Assembly: GCA_905198865.1 (NCBI GenBank)
Contig: CAJKEB010000018.1
Location: forward strand, 1 to 32,351
Length of the DNA: 32,351 nt
DNA from: an uncultured Eubacteriales bacterium
GTDB lineage: Bacteria > Bacillota > Clostridia > Monoglobales > Monoglobaceae
Direction: 5' to 3'
The position numbers and the translations under genes were made by a program. Every line of letters begins with the position of its first letter. Within the stretch, counting starts at the first letter, position 1. Shown in pieces: positions 1 through 8,598 of the stretch. Below the pieces are notes generated by a model. The model was not told where the DNA came from and did no database searches. It was given only the letters and a program-made list of their open reading frames with translations.

Positions 1-62
1 TTGCAAGGAGCAGGGCTTGTGACAGATTGCAAGCAAGCGCAGGGAGCGTCAGCTCATCAGGG

Positions 63-126
63 TTTCAGTGGGAGATTATAACTCCCACTGAAATTCTGAA
101 ATGGAACCCGCCGCAAATGCGGCGGG
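63..126. repeat. Two perfect hairpins upstream of the ABC gene
   Basis: Two perfect inverted repeats lie back to back. The first has 12-bp arms (63-74 and 82-93) around a 7-nt loop. The second has 8-bp GC-rich arms (107-114 and 119-126) around the loop AAAT. Neither is followed by a T-run on either strand, so they are not textbook intrinsic terminators. They may end an upstream gene outside the window or be the edge of an intergenic repeat. Bases 1-62 hold nothing I recognise. Confidence 0.6.
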
Positions 127-162
127 GGACATCTACGCATAGGTTATAAAAGGAAATTCGGT

Positions 163-1347
163 ATGGAAATAATCAGCATAAAAAACTTAAGCAAATCATA
201 TATTACCTCAAATAATCCGGTGCGCAAACTGCTTGGAGCTGTGTACAGAAAATCAAAAGCGGAGCGGTTTACTGCCCTCGATAATATAAGTCTGTCCGTA
301 AGCCGCGGCGAAGCAGTCGGAATAATCGGCAGGAACGGTACGGGCAAATCCACACTGCTTAAAATACTCGCAGGTATATCCGGGTACGATTCGGGCGAAT
401 GTGAAATCAGAGGCAGTGTTTCTGCGCTTCTGGAGCTTGGCGTTGGATTTAATCCGGAATATTCGGGAATACAAAACATATATTTAAACGGAGCAATTAA
501 CGGTTTTTCCAAAAAAACCGTTTCGAAACGTATAGATGAAATACTTGAGTTTGCCGAGATAGAACCCGAATTTGCCGATATGCCGGTAAAGGCATATTCA
601 TCAGGAATGCTTGTGCGTCTTGCGTTTGCGTCTATGATATGGCTTGACACGGATATAATTTTAGTGGACGAGGCATTGGCTGTGGGGGATTTGAGATTCC
701 AGGCAAAGTGCTATAAAAAGTTTGAAGAGCTTAAATCGCAGGGCAAGACAATATTGTTTGTGTCACATGACGTTGACGCGGTGCGGAGATTTTGCACAAA
801 GGCGGTATGGCTCTCAGACGGAAAAATTGCGGCTGAGGGCGACGTGAACATTGTCACATCAAAATATATGCAAAGCTGCGTTTCAGGCGAAATAAACAGT
901 AATGCGTGCGACGACAAAAGCGGAGTTCTGAACCGCTACGGCAGCTGCCGCGGCTGCATTAAATCAGTTAATTTTTCGGAAGGCGAATATAAAATCGGCG
1001 ATGAAATAAGCGCAGAGGTTGCTGTTGACTTACCGAAAAATACGGATTTTAAGTTCTGTGGTGTGTGCCTTTCAATCAAGGACATACACGGTCTGGATTT
1101 ATGCGTGTTCAGAACCGAAGCCGAGCTTAAGCCTGGGGTAAACAGGGTCAGATTCAGATTTAAAAATTGTTTATGTACAGGCGAATATTTTATAGCAGTC
1201 GGGGTCGAAAACAGAAAAACAGTTCCGATTTCATATTATGAATATATTGAGGGAGCGTCAAGGATAAAATCATGCCCGGGAGAACATGATGAAGAAAGGT
1301 TCGGGCTTGTGGTTATACCTTGTGAAATCAGCGTTGAGCAGGAGTGA
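163..1347 (+). CDS. Wzt-like polysaccharide ABC transporter ATP-binding protein
   Basis: This is the cytoplasmic ATPase subunit of an ABC exporter for surface polysaccharide or teichoic acid (Wzt/TagH/RfbE group), 394 aa. Visible motifs are Walker A GRNGTGKS (residues 56-63), signature YSSGM (145-149), Walker B DIILVDE (164-170) and the H-loop histidine (202). After about residue 235 there is a beta-rich C-terminal extension of some 150 residues. In the family such a domain (Wzt_C) binds the glycan cargo; its identity here is inferred from length and position. The ATG follows AGGAAA at 151-156. No permease is present, so its membrane partner (Wzm/TagG-like) is presumably encoded upstream of the window. 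Two glycosyltransferases follow directly, which supports a glycan-export role. Confidence 0.9.
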   Translation: MEIISIKNLSKSYITSNNPVRKLLGAVYRKSKAERFTALDNISLSVSRGEAVGIIGRNGTGKSTLLKILAGISGYDSGECEIRGSVSALLELGVGFNPEYSGIQNIYLNGAINGFSKKTVSKRIDEILEFAEIEPEFADMPVKAYSSGMLVRLAFASMIWLDTDIILVDEALAVGDLRFQAKCYKKFEELKSQGKTILFVSHDVDAVRRFCTKAVWLSDGKIAAEGDVNIVTSKYMQSCVSGEINSNACDDKSGVLNRYGSCRGCIKSVNFSEGEYKIGDEISAEVAVDLPKNTDFKFCGVCLSIKDIHGLDLCVFRTEAELKPGVNRVRFRFKNCLCTGEYFIAVGVENRKTVPISYYEYIEGASRIKSCPGEHDEERFGLVVIPCEISVEQE

Positions 1348-1351
1348 TATT

Positions 1352-2449
1352 TTGAAAGACAGAACAAAAAAGCCCACCGTAACGGTGGCAAATATGACCG
1401 GCAGAAAACGCTCCGGGTTTATGCTGTTTTTGCGAAGGTGCATTTGTGAAATAAAGCAGTACCGCCCCAAATTAAAATGGAGAAAACCCCGGAGAAAAAA
1501 AGCCGGATATACCAGTCCCAAATATGCCTTTGATATATCGGTCATAGTGTGTACCTACAATCGTCCCGAAAAACTCAAAACTGCCGTAAACAGCCTTATC
1601 GGCCAGACGCTTGATAAAAGTAGATACGAGATTGTGATTGTGAACAACGGCGAAGAGCTTCCGGAGGGAATTGAATCCGCCGCGGATAATGTTCGTGTTG
1701 TAAAAGAAGAACACAAAGGACTGTCTTATGCAAGAAATACCGGAGGAAAGTGTGCAAGGGGCAGATATTTGGTGTACGTTGACGATGACATACGTGCGGA
1801 CGAAAATCTGCTTCAGTGTATTTATGACGCCTTTTCGGCGCATAAAAACATAGGCATAGTCGGTGGTCAGATTATACTTGTGCCGCCGTCGCCGAGACCT
1901 GAGATTATTCTTGAGGGGAGAGAAACCGTCTGGAGCGAGTATACAGTCGGATATAAGAATTTCCGTGAAATCAGCCGTCAGTATGAGTTCCCGTACGGAG
2001 CGAACTTTTCAGTTGAGCATTCTGTGTTTGATTCGGTCGGCGGCTTTGACGAGAATTACGGACGCGTGGGCAACGACTACGCAGGCGGTGAGGAGACCGC
2101 TATGTGCTTCAGGGTATTAAGCGCAGGGTATAAGATTGGAATAGAGCCGGGTGCCATAGTGTATCACCATGTGGACAGCAGCCGGTATACGTCCGAACAC
2201 GTCCGTAGGACGATAAGAGCCGGAATTTTTACTACTTATCGGCTGTATAAGGATGGGTACAGTCCGTCGGTATGGAACAGAAAATATATCAGCGAGCGTG
2301 TCAGACTTGCCGATAAGGAGATTGATAGGCTGATCAGGAACGGCGCAGAAAAACTGGAAGTATTTTATAAGGAATGTGAAAGAGATGCGTTTAAGGAACT
2401 GGCTGAGCGGATTGACGCTCAAGAGCAAAAGGCTGAGACGGCAGGATAA
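1352..2449 (+). CDS. Family 2 glycosyltransferase
   Basis: A GT2 (GT-A fold) glycosyltransferase, probably building the surface polysaccharide exported by the upstream ABC system. The open frame extends back to an ATG at 1286, inside the ABC gene. I prefer the in-frame TTG at 1352 (365 aa) because AGGAG at 1340-1344 lies 7 nt before it and it directly follows the ABC stop. Seen from that start: a basic N-terminal stretch, then the GT2 core with SVIVCTYNR from about residue 63, a DDD metal-binding triad (144-146) and a later GGEETAMCFR segment of the acceptor/catalytic region. No membrane segment is obvious, so a cytoplasmic or peripheral location is likely. Donor and acceptor sugars cannot be told from sequence. 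Confidence 0.85.
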   Translation: MKDRTKKPTVTVANMTGRKRSGFMLFLRRCICEIKQYRPKLKWRKPRRKKAGYTSPKYAFDISVIVCTYNRPEKLKTAVNSLIGQTLDKSRYEIVIVNNGEELPEGIESAADNVRVVKEEHKGLSYARNTGGKCARGRYLVYVDDDIRADENLLQCIYDAFSAHKNIGIVGGQIILVPPSPRPEIILEGRETVWSEYTVGYKNFREISRQYEFPYGANFSVEHSVFDSVGGFDENYGRVGNDYAGGEETAMCFRVLSAGYKIGIEPGAIVYHHVDSSRYTSEHVRRTIRAGIFTTYRLYKDGYSPSVWNRKYISERVRLADKEIDRLIRNGAEKLEVFYKECERDAFKELAERIDAQEQKAETAG

Positions 2450-3377
2450 AATTAGCTTTTCGGAATATAAAGCGATAGTTTCGGCTATTGTTGACGTGAG
2501 CAGGCTTGAACATGTCGGCGAACCGGGATTGGTATCGGTTGTCCTGCCTGTGTATAACGGTGAAGAATATCTCGCCTCCGCCGTGCGTTCGGTTCTTTTG
2601 CAAACCTATACAAATTTTGAACTCATTATCGTAGACGATGGTTCTTCAGACAACAGCAGAAGTATAGCCGAAGGCTTTAAAAATACAGATTCACGCGTGC
2701 GTGTTATTTGCCATGCCGAGAACATGCAGCTGCCGTCGGCGCTCAATACGGGCTTTAAGGTGGCAAGAGGCGAGCTTTATACATGGATAAGCCATGATAA
2801 TATAATGCTGCCGGGCTTTTTGGAGTCAATGAAAAAAGAGCTTGACTTAAGCCCCGACACGGCAATGATATACGGAAATATGAGATTGATTGACAATTGC
2901 GGCAAGGTTTTAAGAGGCAAGGGCTGGTATGAATATCCGCCCATGAGCGGAAATGTTATATTGCCCGACAGTACCGAGGTTCTGAATGATAAGGCGAACA
3001 ACACAATAGGCGCGGCATTTATGTATCGCGCATGTGCCGCAGAGTTTATCGGCGAATATTCGGTGCGCCGCTTCGGAACAGAGGACTACGACTATTGGAT
3101 GCGAATGAATGAATTGTTCAGCATTCAGCACACGCGTTTTTCAGAGCCGCTCTATCTGTACAGATTTCATGATAAGTCCCTCACATCAAGGGATAAGGAA
3201 TTAAAGATTACCGAAAACCGACCTGAGCTTATGGAGTTTGATTTGCTCCGCAGAAAGTGTATCCTCGCAGCGATTGAAAACGGGACAACAGATATAATTG
3301 AGCTAAAATTCCTGCTCGATGAAATTGAAAAAATGAATATTGATCAATTAAAAGAACTGCTGAGCAATATCGGTTAG
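2376..3377 (+). CDS. Family 2 glycosyltransferase
   Basis: A second GT2 enzyme of 333 aa, overlapping the previous gene by 74 nt and therefore probably translationally coupled. The frame opens at GTG 2376; an ATG at 2385 is an equally possible start (AAGGA at 2368-2372 is 12 nt before it, close to the GTG). Seen: SVVLPVYNGEEYL (about 54-66), IVDDGS (85-90) and ISHDN (138-142) where the DxD metal motif is expected. An SHDN variant occurs in some GT2 members, so activity is plausible. The C-terminal 70 residues are charged and helical-looking. It is the last gene of the polysaccharide cluster; a 405-bp AT-rich gap follows. Substrate unknown. Confidence 0.85.
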   Translation: MKEMRLRNWLSGLTLKSKRLRRQDKISFSEYKAIVSAIVDVSRLEHVGEPGLVSVVLPVYNGEEYLASAVRSVLLQTYTNFELIIVDDGSSDNSRSIAEGFKNTDSRVRVICHAENMQLPSALNTGFKVARGELYTWISHDNIMLPGFLESMKKELDLSPDTAMIYGNMRLIDNCGKVLRGKGWYEYPPMSGNVILPDSTEVLNDKANNTIGAAFMYRACAAEFIGEYSVRRFGTEDYDYWMRMNELFSIQHTRFSEPLYLYRFHDKSLTSRDKELKITENRPELMEFDLLRRKCILAAIENGTTDIIELKFLLDEIEKMNIDQLKELLSNIG

Positions 3378-3782
3378 ACGTAAAATTTTAGGTAAATTAC
3401 TTTATTGCGATTAAAAACAGAGCGGATTTTGGTTGCCAACATCTGAGTATTTTAAAGCGATAATACGTGTACAATTCGAAACAAAAAACTAATTCGGAAA
3501 CAATATTGGATAAAGTGTTAAATATCTGCACTGCATTTGTAAAATTTTAGTTAAAAATCATAAATTGAAAAAAGTAGTATTAAATCGCAAAAATTGATAA
3601 AAAATTTATTCTAAACAGCTTATAATTAAACAATGCGTACAAAAAACAACTATATAATTTGTGCAACTTTATTTGTAATTAAAATAGACAAAAAACGGTA
3701 TTTATGATAAAATAATGTTGGTTAAATTATATAACCGTGATAGTCGAATTTTCAGATAAATTTTTATAGGAGAACGCGAGAG
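3378..3782. other. AT-rich intergenic region before glgB
   Basis: This 405-bp gap has no credible gene. It is much more AT-rich than the flanking genes and has no strong GC-rich hairpin that would terminate the upstream cluster. Its 3' end holds the glgB promoter and a 60-70 nt leader. A weak inverted repeat (GGTTA...TAACC, 3719-3735) sits at about the start of the transcript. Confidence 0.6.
3685..3713 (+). promoter_or_regulatory. Predicted sigma-A promoter of the glg operon
   Basis: TAGACA (3685-3690), a 17-bp spacer and TAAAAT (3708-3713), each hexamer 5/6 to consensus. Transcription would start near 3720, leaving a leader of about 63 nt before glgB, whose ribosome binding site AGGAGA is at 3768-3773. 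Confidence 0.6.
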
Positions 3783-5852
3783 ATGAGGGATTTTAACGAT
3801 TACAAAGATGCAAGTAATTTAAAAAGAGAAGCCGGAACTTATATTGATGACGCACCTATGTACCTGTTCAATCAGGGTGTTAACTACGAGGCTTATCGTA
3901 TGCTCGGGGCACACAGGGGCAAATCGTTTGCCGGAAAGGACGGTTATTTGTTTGCCGTTTGGGCGCCACACGCCAAGAGTGTATCGGTTGTGTGCGACGA
4001 AAACGGCTGGGACCGTAACAAGGGCAGAATGTATAAGCACATGAATTCCGGTATTTGGGAGGTATTCATTGATGGCGTAGTACCCGGTCAGTGTTATAAG
4101 TACAGTATTGAGACGTTCAGAGGCGATATAATACTCAAGTCAGATCCCTATGCTTTCTACAGCGAGGTCAGACCGAACAATGCGTCGATTACTGCGGACT
4201 TGACCTATGAATGGGGCGATGATGCGTGGATCGAAAAACGCACCAAGACGCCGCCTTATAATGCGCCGATAAATATTTACGAAATGCATTTCGGCTCGTG
4301 GAAAACCCATGAGGACGGTACTTATCTTACTTACAGAGAAATGGCGGATGAGCTTATACCGTATGTTAAAAAGATGGGTTATACACATATAGAGGTAATG
4401 CCGCTTTCGGAGTATCCGTTTGACGGCTCGTGGGGATATCAGGTTACGGGATATTACAGTGCAAACAGCAGATTCGGATCGCCGACTGATTTGAAGTATT
4501 TTATAGATCAGTGCCATGAAAACGGCGTGGGTGTAATTATGGACTGGGTTCCCGCTCACTTCCCGAGAGACGCTTACGCTCTGGCAAAATTTGACGGCGA
4601 GTGCCTTTATGAGCATCCCGACAGCAGACGGGGTGAGCATAAGGAATGGGGAACTCTCGTATTTGACTGGACAAAAACCGAAGTGTGGTCTTTCCTTATT
4701 TCAAATGCTTTGTTCTGGCTTACCGAATATCATTTTGACGGTCTGCGCGTTGACGCCGTGTCAAGTATGCTTTATCTTGATTATAACCGCAACGACGGCG
4801 AATGGCTGCCGAATAAGTACGGCGGCAAAGAAAATCTTGAGGCAATAGAGTTCCTGCAGAAGCTTAATATGGCTGTGTTTGAACGCCTGCCCAATGTAAT
4901 GATGATTGCTGAGGAATCCACTGCCTGGGGCGGCGTTACAGCACCGGCTCATGAAGGCGGACTTGGATTTAACTTTAAGTGGAATATGGGCTGGATGCAT
5001 GATGTTCTTGATTATATGCAGTGCGACCCGTTTTTCAGAAAGGGAAACCATAACAAGCTGACCTTCCCGATGATGTATGCGTTTGCTGAAAATTATATCC
5101 TGGCACTGTCGCATGATGAGGTAGTTCACGGAAAACGCAGCCTGATTGACAAAATGTGGGGAACATATGAGGAAAAGTTCAGCGAACTCAGACTTCTGTA
5201 TGCGTTCATGTACTCTCATCCCGGCAAGAAGCTGCTGTTCATGGGCGGAGAGTTCGGACAGTTTGTTGAGTGGCGCTTTGCCGAACAGCTTGACTGGATG
5301 CTTGATGAATATGAGCTGCACAGAGGTATGGCAGCGTTCACCTCAGACCTCGGTCATTTCTATCAGGAGCATAAGTCGTTCTATGAGATAGAACGCGAGC
5401 TGGGCGGCGAATGGAAGGGCTTCAGATGGCTGAAAGCGAGCGACGCCGATAACAGTGTTCTTGCATATCTCAGAATGTCCGAAGACCAAAAAGAAGAGAT
5501 TATGGTCGTGCTTAACTTCACACCTGTAAGTCATGCGCTTTATACCGTCGGCGTTCCTGAGCCGGGTGATTATACGGTTGTTTTAAACAGCAACGATAAG
5601 AAGTACGGCGGCGACGGAGACGGAACGAAGGTTTACCATACCAAAAAGGTTCCGTGCGACGATTTTGATTATTCGGTTGACATAGTTCTTCCGCCTTTGA
5701 CGGCGCTGTATTTAAAGAAGTCGCCGCTTACCGCAAGAACAAGAAAGACAAGGTCAGCCGTAGGTCAGGGAAGCAAGACCAAGACTGCGAAATCAAGCAG
5801 TTCTGCTGCGCCAAAAAAGACTGCTGATAAAAAGACCGAAAGCAAAAAATAA
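3783..5852 (+). CDS. glgB: 1,4-alpha-glucan branching enzyme GlgB
   Basis: Forms alpha-1,6 branches in glycogen by cutting and transferring alpha-1,4 chains; cytoplasmic, CBM48 plus GH13. The 689-aa product has an N-terminal CBM48-like module (about 35-130) and then the GH13 barrel with its conserved regions: DWVPAHF (region I), GLRVDAV with nucleophile Asp324, MMIAEEST with acid/base Glu377, and LSHDEVVHGK with Asp445. An all-beta C-terminal domain ends near residue 643. The last 45 residues (645-689) are an unusual low-complexity tail with 12 Lys and 3 Arg among Ser, Thr and Ala, not part of the usual enzyme. The start is supported by AGGAGA 9 nt upstream. It is first in a glgB-C-D-A operon. 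Confidence 0.97.
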   Translation: MRDFNDYKDASNLKREAGTYIDDAPMYLFNQGVNYEAYRMLGAHRGKSFAGKDGYLFAVWAPHAKSVSVVCDENGWDRNKGRMYKHMNSGIWEVFIDGVVPGQCYKYSIETFRGDIILKSDPYAFYSEVRPNNASITADLTYEWGDDAWIEKRTKTPPYNAPINIYEMHFGSWKTHEDGTYLTYREMADELIPYVKKMGYTHIEVMPLSEYPFDGSWGYQVTGYYSANSRFGSPTDLKYFIDQCHENGVGVIMDWVPAHFPRDAYALAKFDGECLYEHPDSRRGEHKEWGTLVFDWTKTEVWSFLISNALFWLTEYHFDGLRVDAVSSMLYLDYNRNDGEWLPNKYGGKENLEAIEFLQKLNMAVFERLPNVMMIAEESTAWGGVTAPAHEGGLGFNFKWNMGWMHDVLDYMQCDPFFRKGNHNKLTFPMMYAFAENYILALSHDEVVHGKRSLIDKMWGTYEEKFSELRLLYAFMYSHPGKKLLFMGGEFGQFVEWRFAEQLDWMLDEYELHRGMAAFTSDLGHFYQEHKSFYEIERELGGEWKGFRWLKASDADNSVLAYLRMSEDQKEEIMVVLNFTPVSHALYTVGVPEPGDYTVVLNSNDKKYGGDGDGTKVYHTKKVPCDDFDYSVDIVLPPLTALYLKKSPLTARTRKTRSAVGQGSKTKTAKSSSSAAPKKTADKKTESKK

Positions 5853-5988
5853 TCAAGTTGCAGTAAGTAATTTAAAAGATTAAAATCAGAAAATAATTAA
5901 AAAGATTGTTGTTTGGTTGTAAAATAAAAATAGTTGTTTAAAGGGGTTAGTCCTGAAACAATTAAGGGAAATTAGGAGGAGATTATCA

Positions 5989-7206
5989 ATGAGGTCAAAA
6001 GAATGTGTGGCTATGATTCTTGCCGGCGGTCAGGGAAGCCGTCTCGGAATTTTAACCCAGAATGTTGCCAAACCGGCAGTTCCGTTTGGTGGTAAGTACA
6101 GGATTATTGATTTTCCGCTGAGCAACTGTGCTCATTCGGGTATAGATACTGTAGGCGTTCTGACACAGTATCAGCCGCTTGAACTGAACACTTATATTGC
6201 CAACGGACAGCCTTGGGATTTGGATCGTACAAACGGAGGCGTGTTTGTTCTTCCGCCATACACTTCGGCTGAAAAGGGCGAATGGTACAAAGGAACCGCA
6301 AATGCGATTTATCAAAACCTTGGATTTATGGAGCAGTTTAATCCGAAATATGTTATTATTTTGTCAGGCGACCATATTTACAAGATGGACTACAATAAGA
6401 TGCTTCAGGCTCACAAAAATGCGAATGCTGACGCTACTATTGCGGTTATCGAGGTTCCGTGGGAGGAAGCGCCAAGATTTGGTATTATGAATACCAATGA
6501 AGAAATGCAGATTGTAGAGTTCGAAGAAAAGCCGAAGGAGCCGAAGAGCAACCTTGCGTCAATGGGCGTATATTGTTTCTCGTGGGAGGTACTCAAGAAG
6601 TATCTGACCGAGGACGAGAACAACAGCGAATCCGAAAATGACTTTGGTAAGAATATTATTCCTGCAATGCTTGGCGACGGTCTTAAGCTTATGGCTCACA
6701 GATTTGACGGCTACTGGAAGGATGTTGGTACAATTCAGAGCTTGTGGGAAGCAAACATGGAGCTTCTTGACGATAACCCGGGCTGCGACCTTGACGACGA
6801 CAACTGGAAAATATTCAGCAGAAACCCGGTTAAGCCGCCCCAGTATATAGGCGAAAGCGGCGTAATCAAGAACAGCTATTCAACAGAGGGCTGTGAGATT
6901 TACGGAAAGGTTGAGCATTCAATTTTGTTTGAGGGCGTAACCGTTGGTGAAAACGCTGTTGTTAAGGATTCTATTATTCTTCCCGGCGCTGTGATAGAAG
7001 ACGGCGCCAATGTGAGCAAGGCTATAATCGGTTCTGACGCAGTAGTTGGCAAGAACGCCAAAATCGGAAGCGATGAGGACGATGCGAACCGTGAGTATTA
7101 TAATACAAAGATTTGCAGCGATGATATTACGTTAATCGGTCCGGGAGTAAAAATCGGCGAAGGAAATAAGGTTGGCATGTGCTGTATGGTTACTGCGGAT
7201 ATTTAA
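5989..7206 (+). CDS. glgC: Glucose-1-phosphate adenylyltransferase catalytic subunit GlgC
   Basis: Makes ADP-glucose from glucose-1-phosphate and ATP, the committed step of glycogen synthesis. The product is 405 aa, normal for Firmicute GlgC. Seen: the nucleotidyltransferase signature LAGGQGSRLG (11-20), followed by KPAVPFGGKYRIIDFPLSN; SGDH with Asp128; a PWEEAPRFG segment; FEEKP; GYWKDVGT; and a left-handed beta-helix C-terminus of hexapeptide-like repeats (about 290-400). A strong ribosome binding site TAGGAGGAGA (5973-5982) precedes the ATG. It is followed 95 nt later by glgD, whose product would form a heterotetramer with it. Allosteric effectors cannot be read from sequence. Confidence 0.97.
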   Translation: MRSKECVAMILAGGQGSRLGILTQNVAKPAVPFGGKYRIIDFPLSNCAHSGIDTVGVLTQYQPLELNTYIANGQPWDLDRTNGGVFVLPPYTSAEKGEWYKGTANAIYQNLGFMEQFNPKYVIILSGDHIYKMDYNKMLQAHKNANADATIAVIEVPWEEAPRFGIMNTNEEMQIVEFEEKPKEPKSNLASMGVYCFSWEVLKKYLTEDENNSESENDFGKNIIPAMLGDGLKLMAHRFDGYWKDVGTIQSLWEANMELLDDNPGCDLDDDNWKIFSRNPVKPPQYIGESGVIKNSYSTEGCEIYGKVEHSILFEGVTVGENAVVKDSIILPGAVIEDGANVSKAIIGSDAVVGKNAKIGSDEDDANREYYNTKICSDDITLIGPGVKIGEGNKVGMCCMVTADI

Positions 7207-7301
7207 TTATTACATATAATTGTATCACAGTTATTAAAAATGGCATGTGTATATTAATCAAAAATCAAATCGAAGAAATAAATTAGTTGAGGTGATTTAA
7301 A

Positions 7302-8432
7302 ATGAAGAATGATATGCTGGGAGTTATATTTTCCGAAAATCCCGAAGCGAGTATGGGTGAGCTTACCAGCTTACGTGCTCTGGCAGCCGTACCGGTTGGC
7401 GGAAGATACAGAGTTATAGATTTTATGTTATCCAATATGGTTAATTCAGGTGTTATAAAGGTAGGTATTACCACGCCGGTTAACTATCAGTCACTTACAG
7501 ACCACTTGGGTACAGGCAAGGCGTGGGATATGGACAGAAAAGACGACGGTCTTTATATTCTGCCGCCTAAGGAGACAGGTGAGTCAACAGTTGACGTGCT
7601 GGGCGGTATAGATACATTAAACGGTATTATGGGCTTTCTTTCGAAGAGTTCACAGGAATACATACTTGCCGCAGACTGTAATACAATATGCAATATAGAT
7701 TTTGACAAGGTGCTTGACGCTCATATCAAGAGCGAAGCTGACTTTACCTTGGTTTATACAAAAACCGGCGAAATCAGCGATAAGGATATAAAGAGACATA
7801 TTCTGCTTGACGTTGACAACAATAATGCTGTTAAGGATATGCATATTTATCCGAGCAAGCAGGTTACGAACAACTCATATATGCACATGTTCATCACAAA
7901 GCGTGAAACGCTTATGGATTTGGTCGAATATGCTTCAACACACGGCAAGCATCAGATATCAAAGGATATTCTGCTCCCCGCTGTTTCGACAATGAGCGTT
8001 AATGCGTATGAGTTTGACGGATACCTCAAAAAGATTGACAGTATCCAGTCATATTACAGTTTCAATCTTGATTTGCTTAAAAAGGATGTAAGAGATGAGC
8101 TGTTTGGTCTCAATACCGACAGACCGATATTTACAAAGATTAAAGACACAGTTCCGACCAAGTACGCAAAGACAGCTGAAATTGAGAATTCGTTTATAGC
8201 CGATGGCTGTAAGATTGAAGGTACGGTTAAGAACAGTATTCTCTTCCGCGGCGTACATGTTGCAAAGGGTGCTGTTGTTGAAAATTGTATTCTGATGCAG
8301 AATTCCGAGATTATGGAGAACTGTCTGGTAGAAAACGTAATCTTTGATAAGGGCGTAATTTTAAGAAGCGGCAAGAAGCTTGTCGGTCAGGATACATATC
8401 CGATGGTAATCGGTAAGGAAATAGTTGTATAA
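7302..8432 (+). CDS. glgD: Glucose-1-phosphate adenylyltransferase subunit GlgD
   Basis: The GlgD paralogue that partners GlgC in Firmicutes and modulates its activity. The 376-aa product aligns with GlgC over its length (TSLRALAAVPVGGRYRVIDF corresponds to GlgC 24-42) but has lost key catalytic features. The glycine-rich GGQGSR loop is replaced by an ENPEASMGE segment, and the SGDH motif reads AADCN. It is therefore probably non-catalytic or weak alone, as known for the family. The C-terminal part keeps beta-helix repeats. GAGGTGA (7289-7295) supports the ATG. No terminator separates it from glgC. Confidence 0.95.
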   Translation: MKNDMLGVIFSENPEASMGELTSLRALAAVPVGGRYRVIDFMLSNMVNSGVIKVGITTPVNYQSLTDHLGTGKAWDMDRKDDGLYILPPKETGESTVDVLGGIDTLNGIMGFLSKSSQEYILAADCNTICNIDFDKVLDAHIKSEADFTLVYTKTGEISDKDIKRHILLDVDNNNAVKDMHIYPSKQVTNNSYMHMFITKRETLMDLVEYASTHGKHQISKDILLPAVSTMSVNAYEFDGYLKKIDSIQSYYSFNLDLLKKDVRDELFGLNTDRPIFTKIKDTVPTKYAKTAEIENSFIADGCKIEGTVKNSILFRGVHVAKGAVVENCILMQNSEIMENCLVENVIFDKGVILRSGKKLVGQDTYPMVIGKEIVV

Positions 8433-8437
8433 GTGCA

Positions 8438-8458
8438 AGGGCGGCAATCTGCCGCCCT
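8438..8458 (+). terminator. Hairpin after glgD, possible partial terminator
   Basis: A perfect 9-bp GC-rich stem (8438-8446 and 8450-8458) with a 3-nt loop starts 6 nt after the glgD stop. No U-run follows, so it may act as an mRNA stabiliser or processing element between glgD and glgA rather than a full terminator. Confidence 0.4.
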
Positions 8459-8479
8459 CACATGAATAAGATAAAAAAA

Positions 8480-8586
8480 CAAACCGAAACCGTGCGTTTC
8501 GGTTTGAGAGGAGCAAACACGAAGTTGTGAAGCTTTTCGGCTTTAGCCGAAAACGAAACAGCGTAGTGATTTGCGACGAGGAAAGG
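8480..8586. repeat. Dispersed hairpin repeat upstream of glgA
   Basis: It contains an 11-bp perfect hairpin (8480-8490 and 8496-8506), then a 77-bp block (8510-8586) with a second hairpin (8534-8542 and 8545-8553). By hand alignment, the 77-bp block matches the reverse complement of 19444-19520 without gaps at 64 of 77 positions. One stem base pair is changed on both sides: CGGCT/AGCCG here, TGGCT/AGCCA there. The block ends in GAGGAAAGG, which lies just before the glgA start and probably serves as its ribosome binding site. Confidence 0.75.
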
Positions 8587-8598
8587 ATGTGTTTTTCG

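Noticed and set aside
4140..5321. Minus-strand open frames of 166 and 186 codons inside glgB
   Set aside because: Antisense shadows of a clearly conserved GH13 gene, with no recognisable protein features.
8527..8598. Longer N-terminus for GlgA from 8527
   Set aside because: These codons lie within the repeat and precede the conserved GlgA start; the 477-aa form matches the family length.
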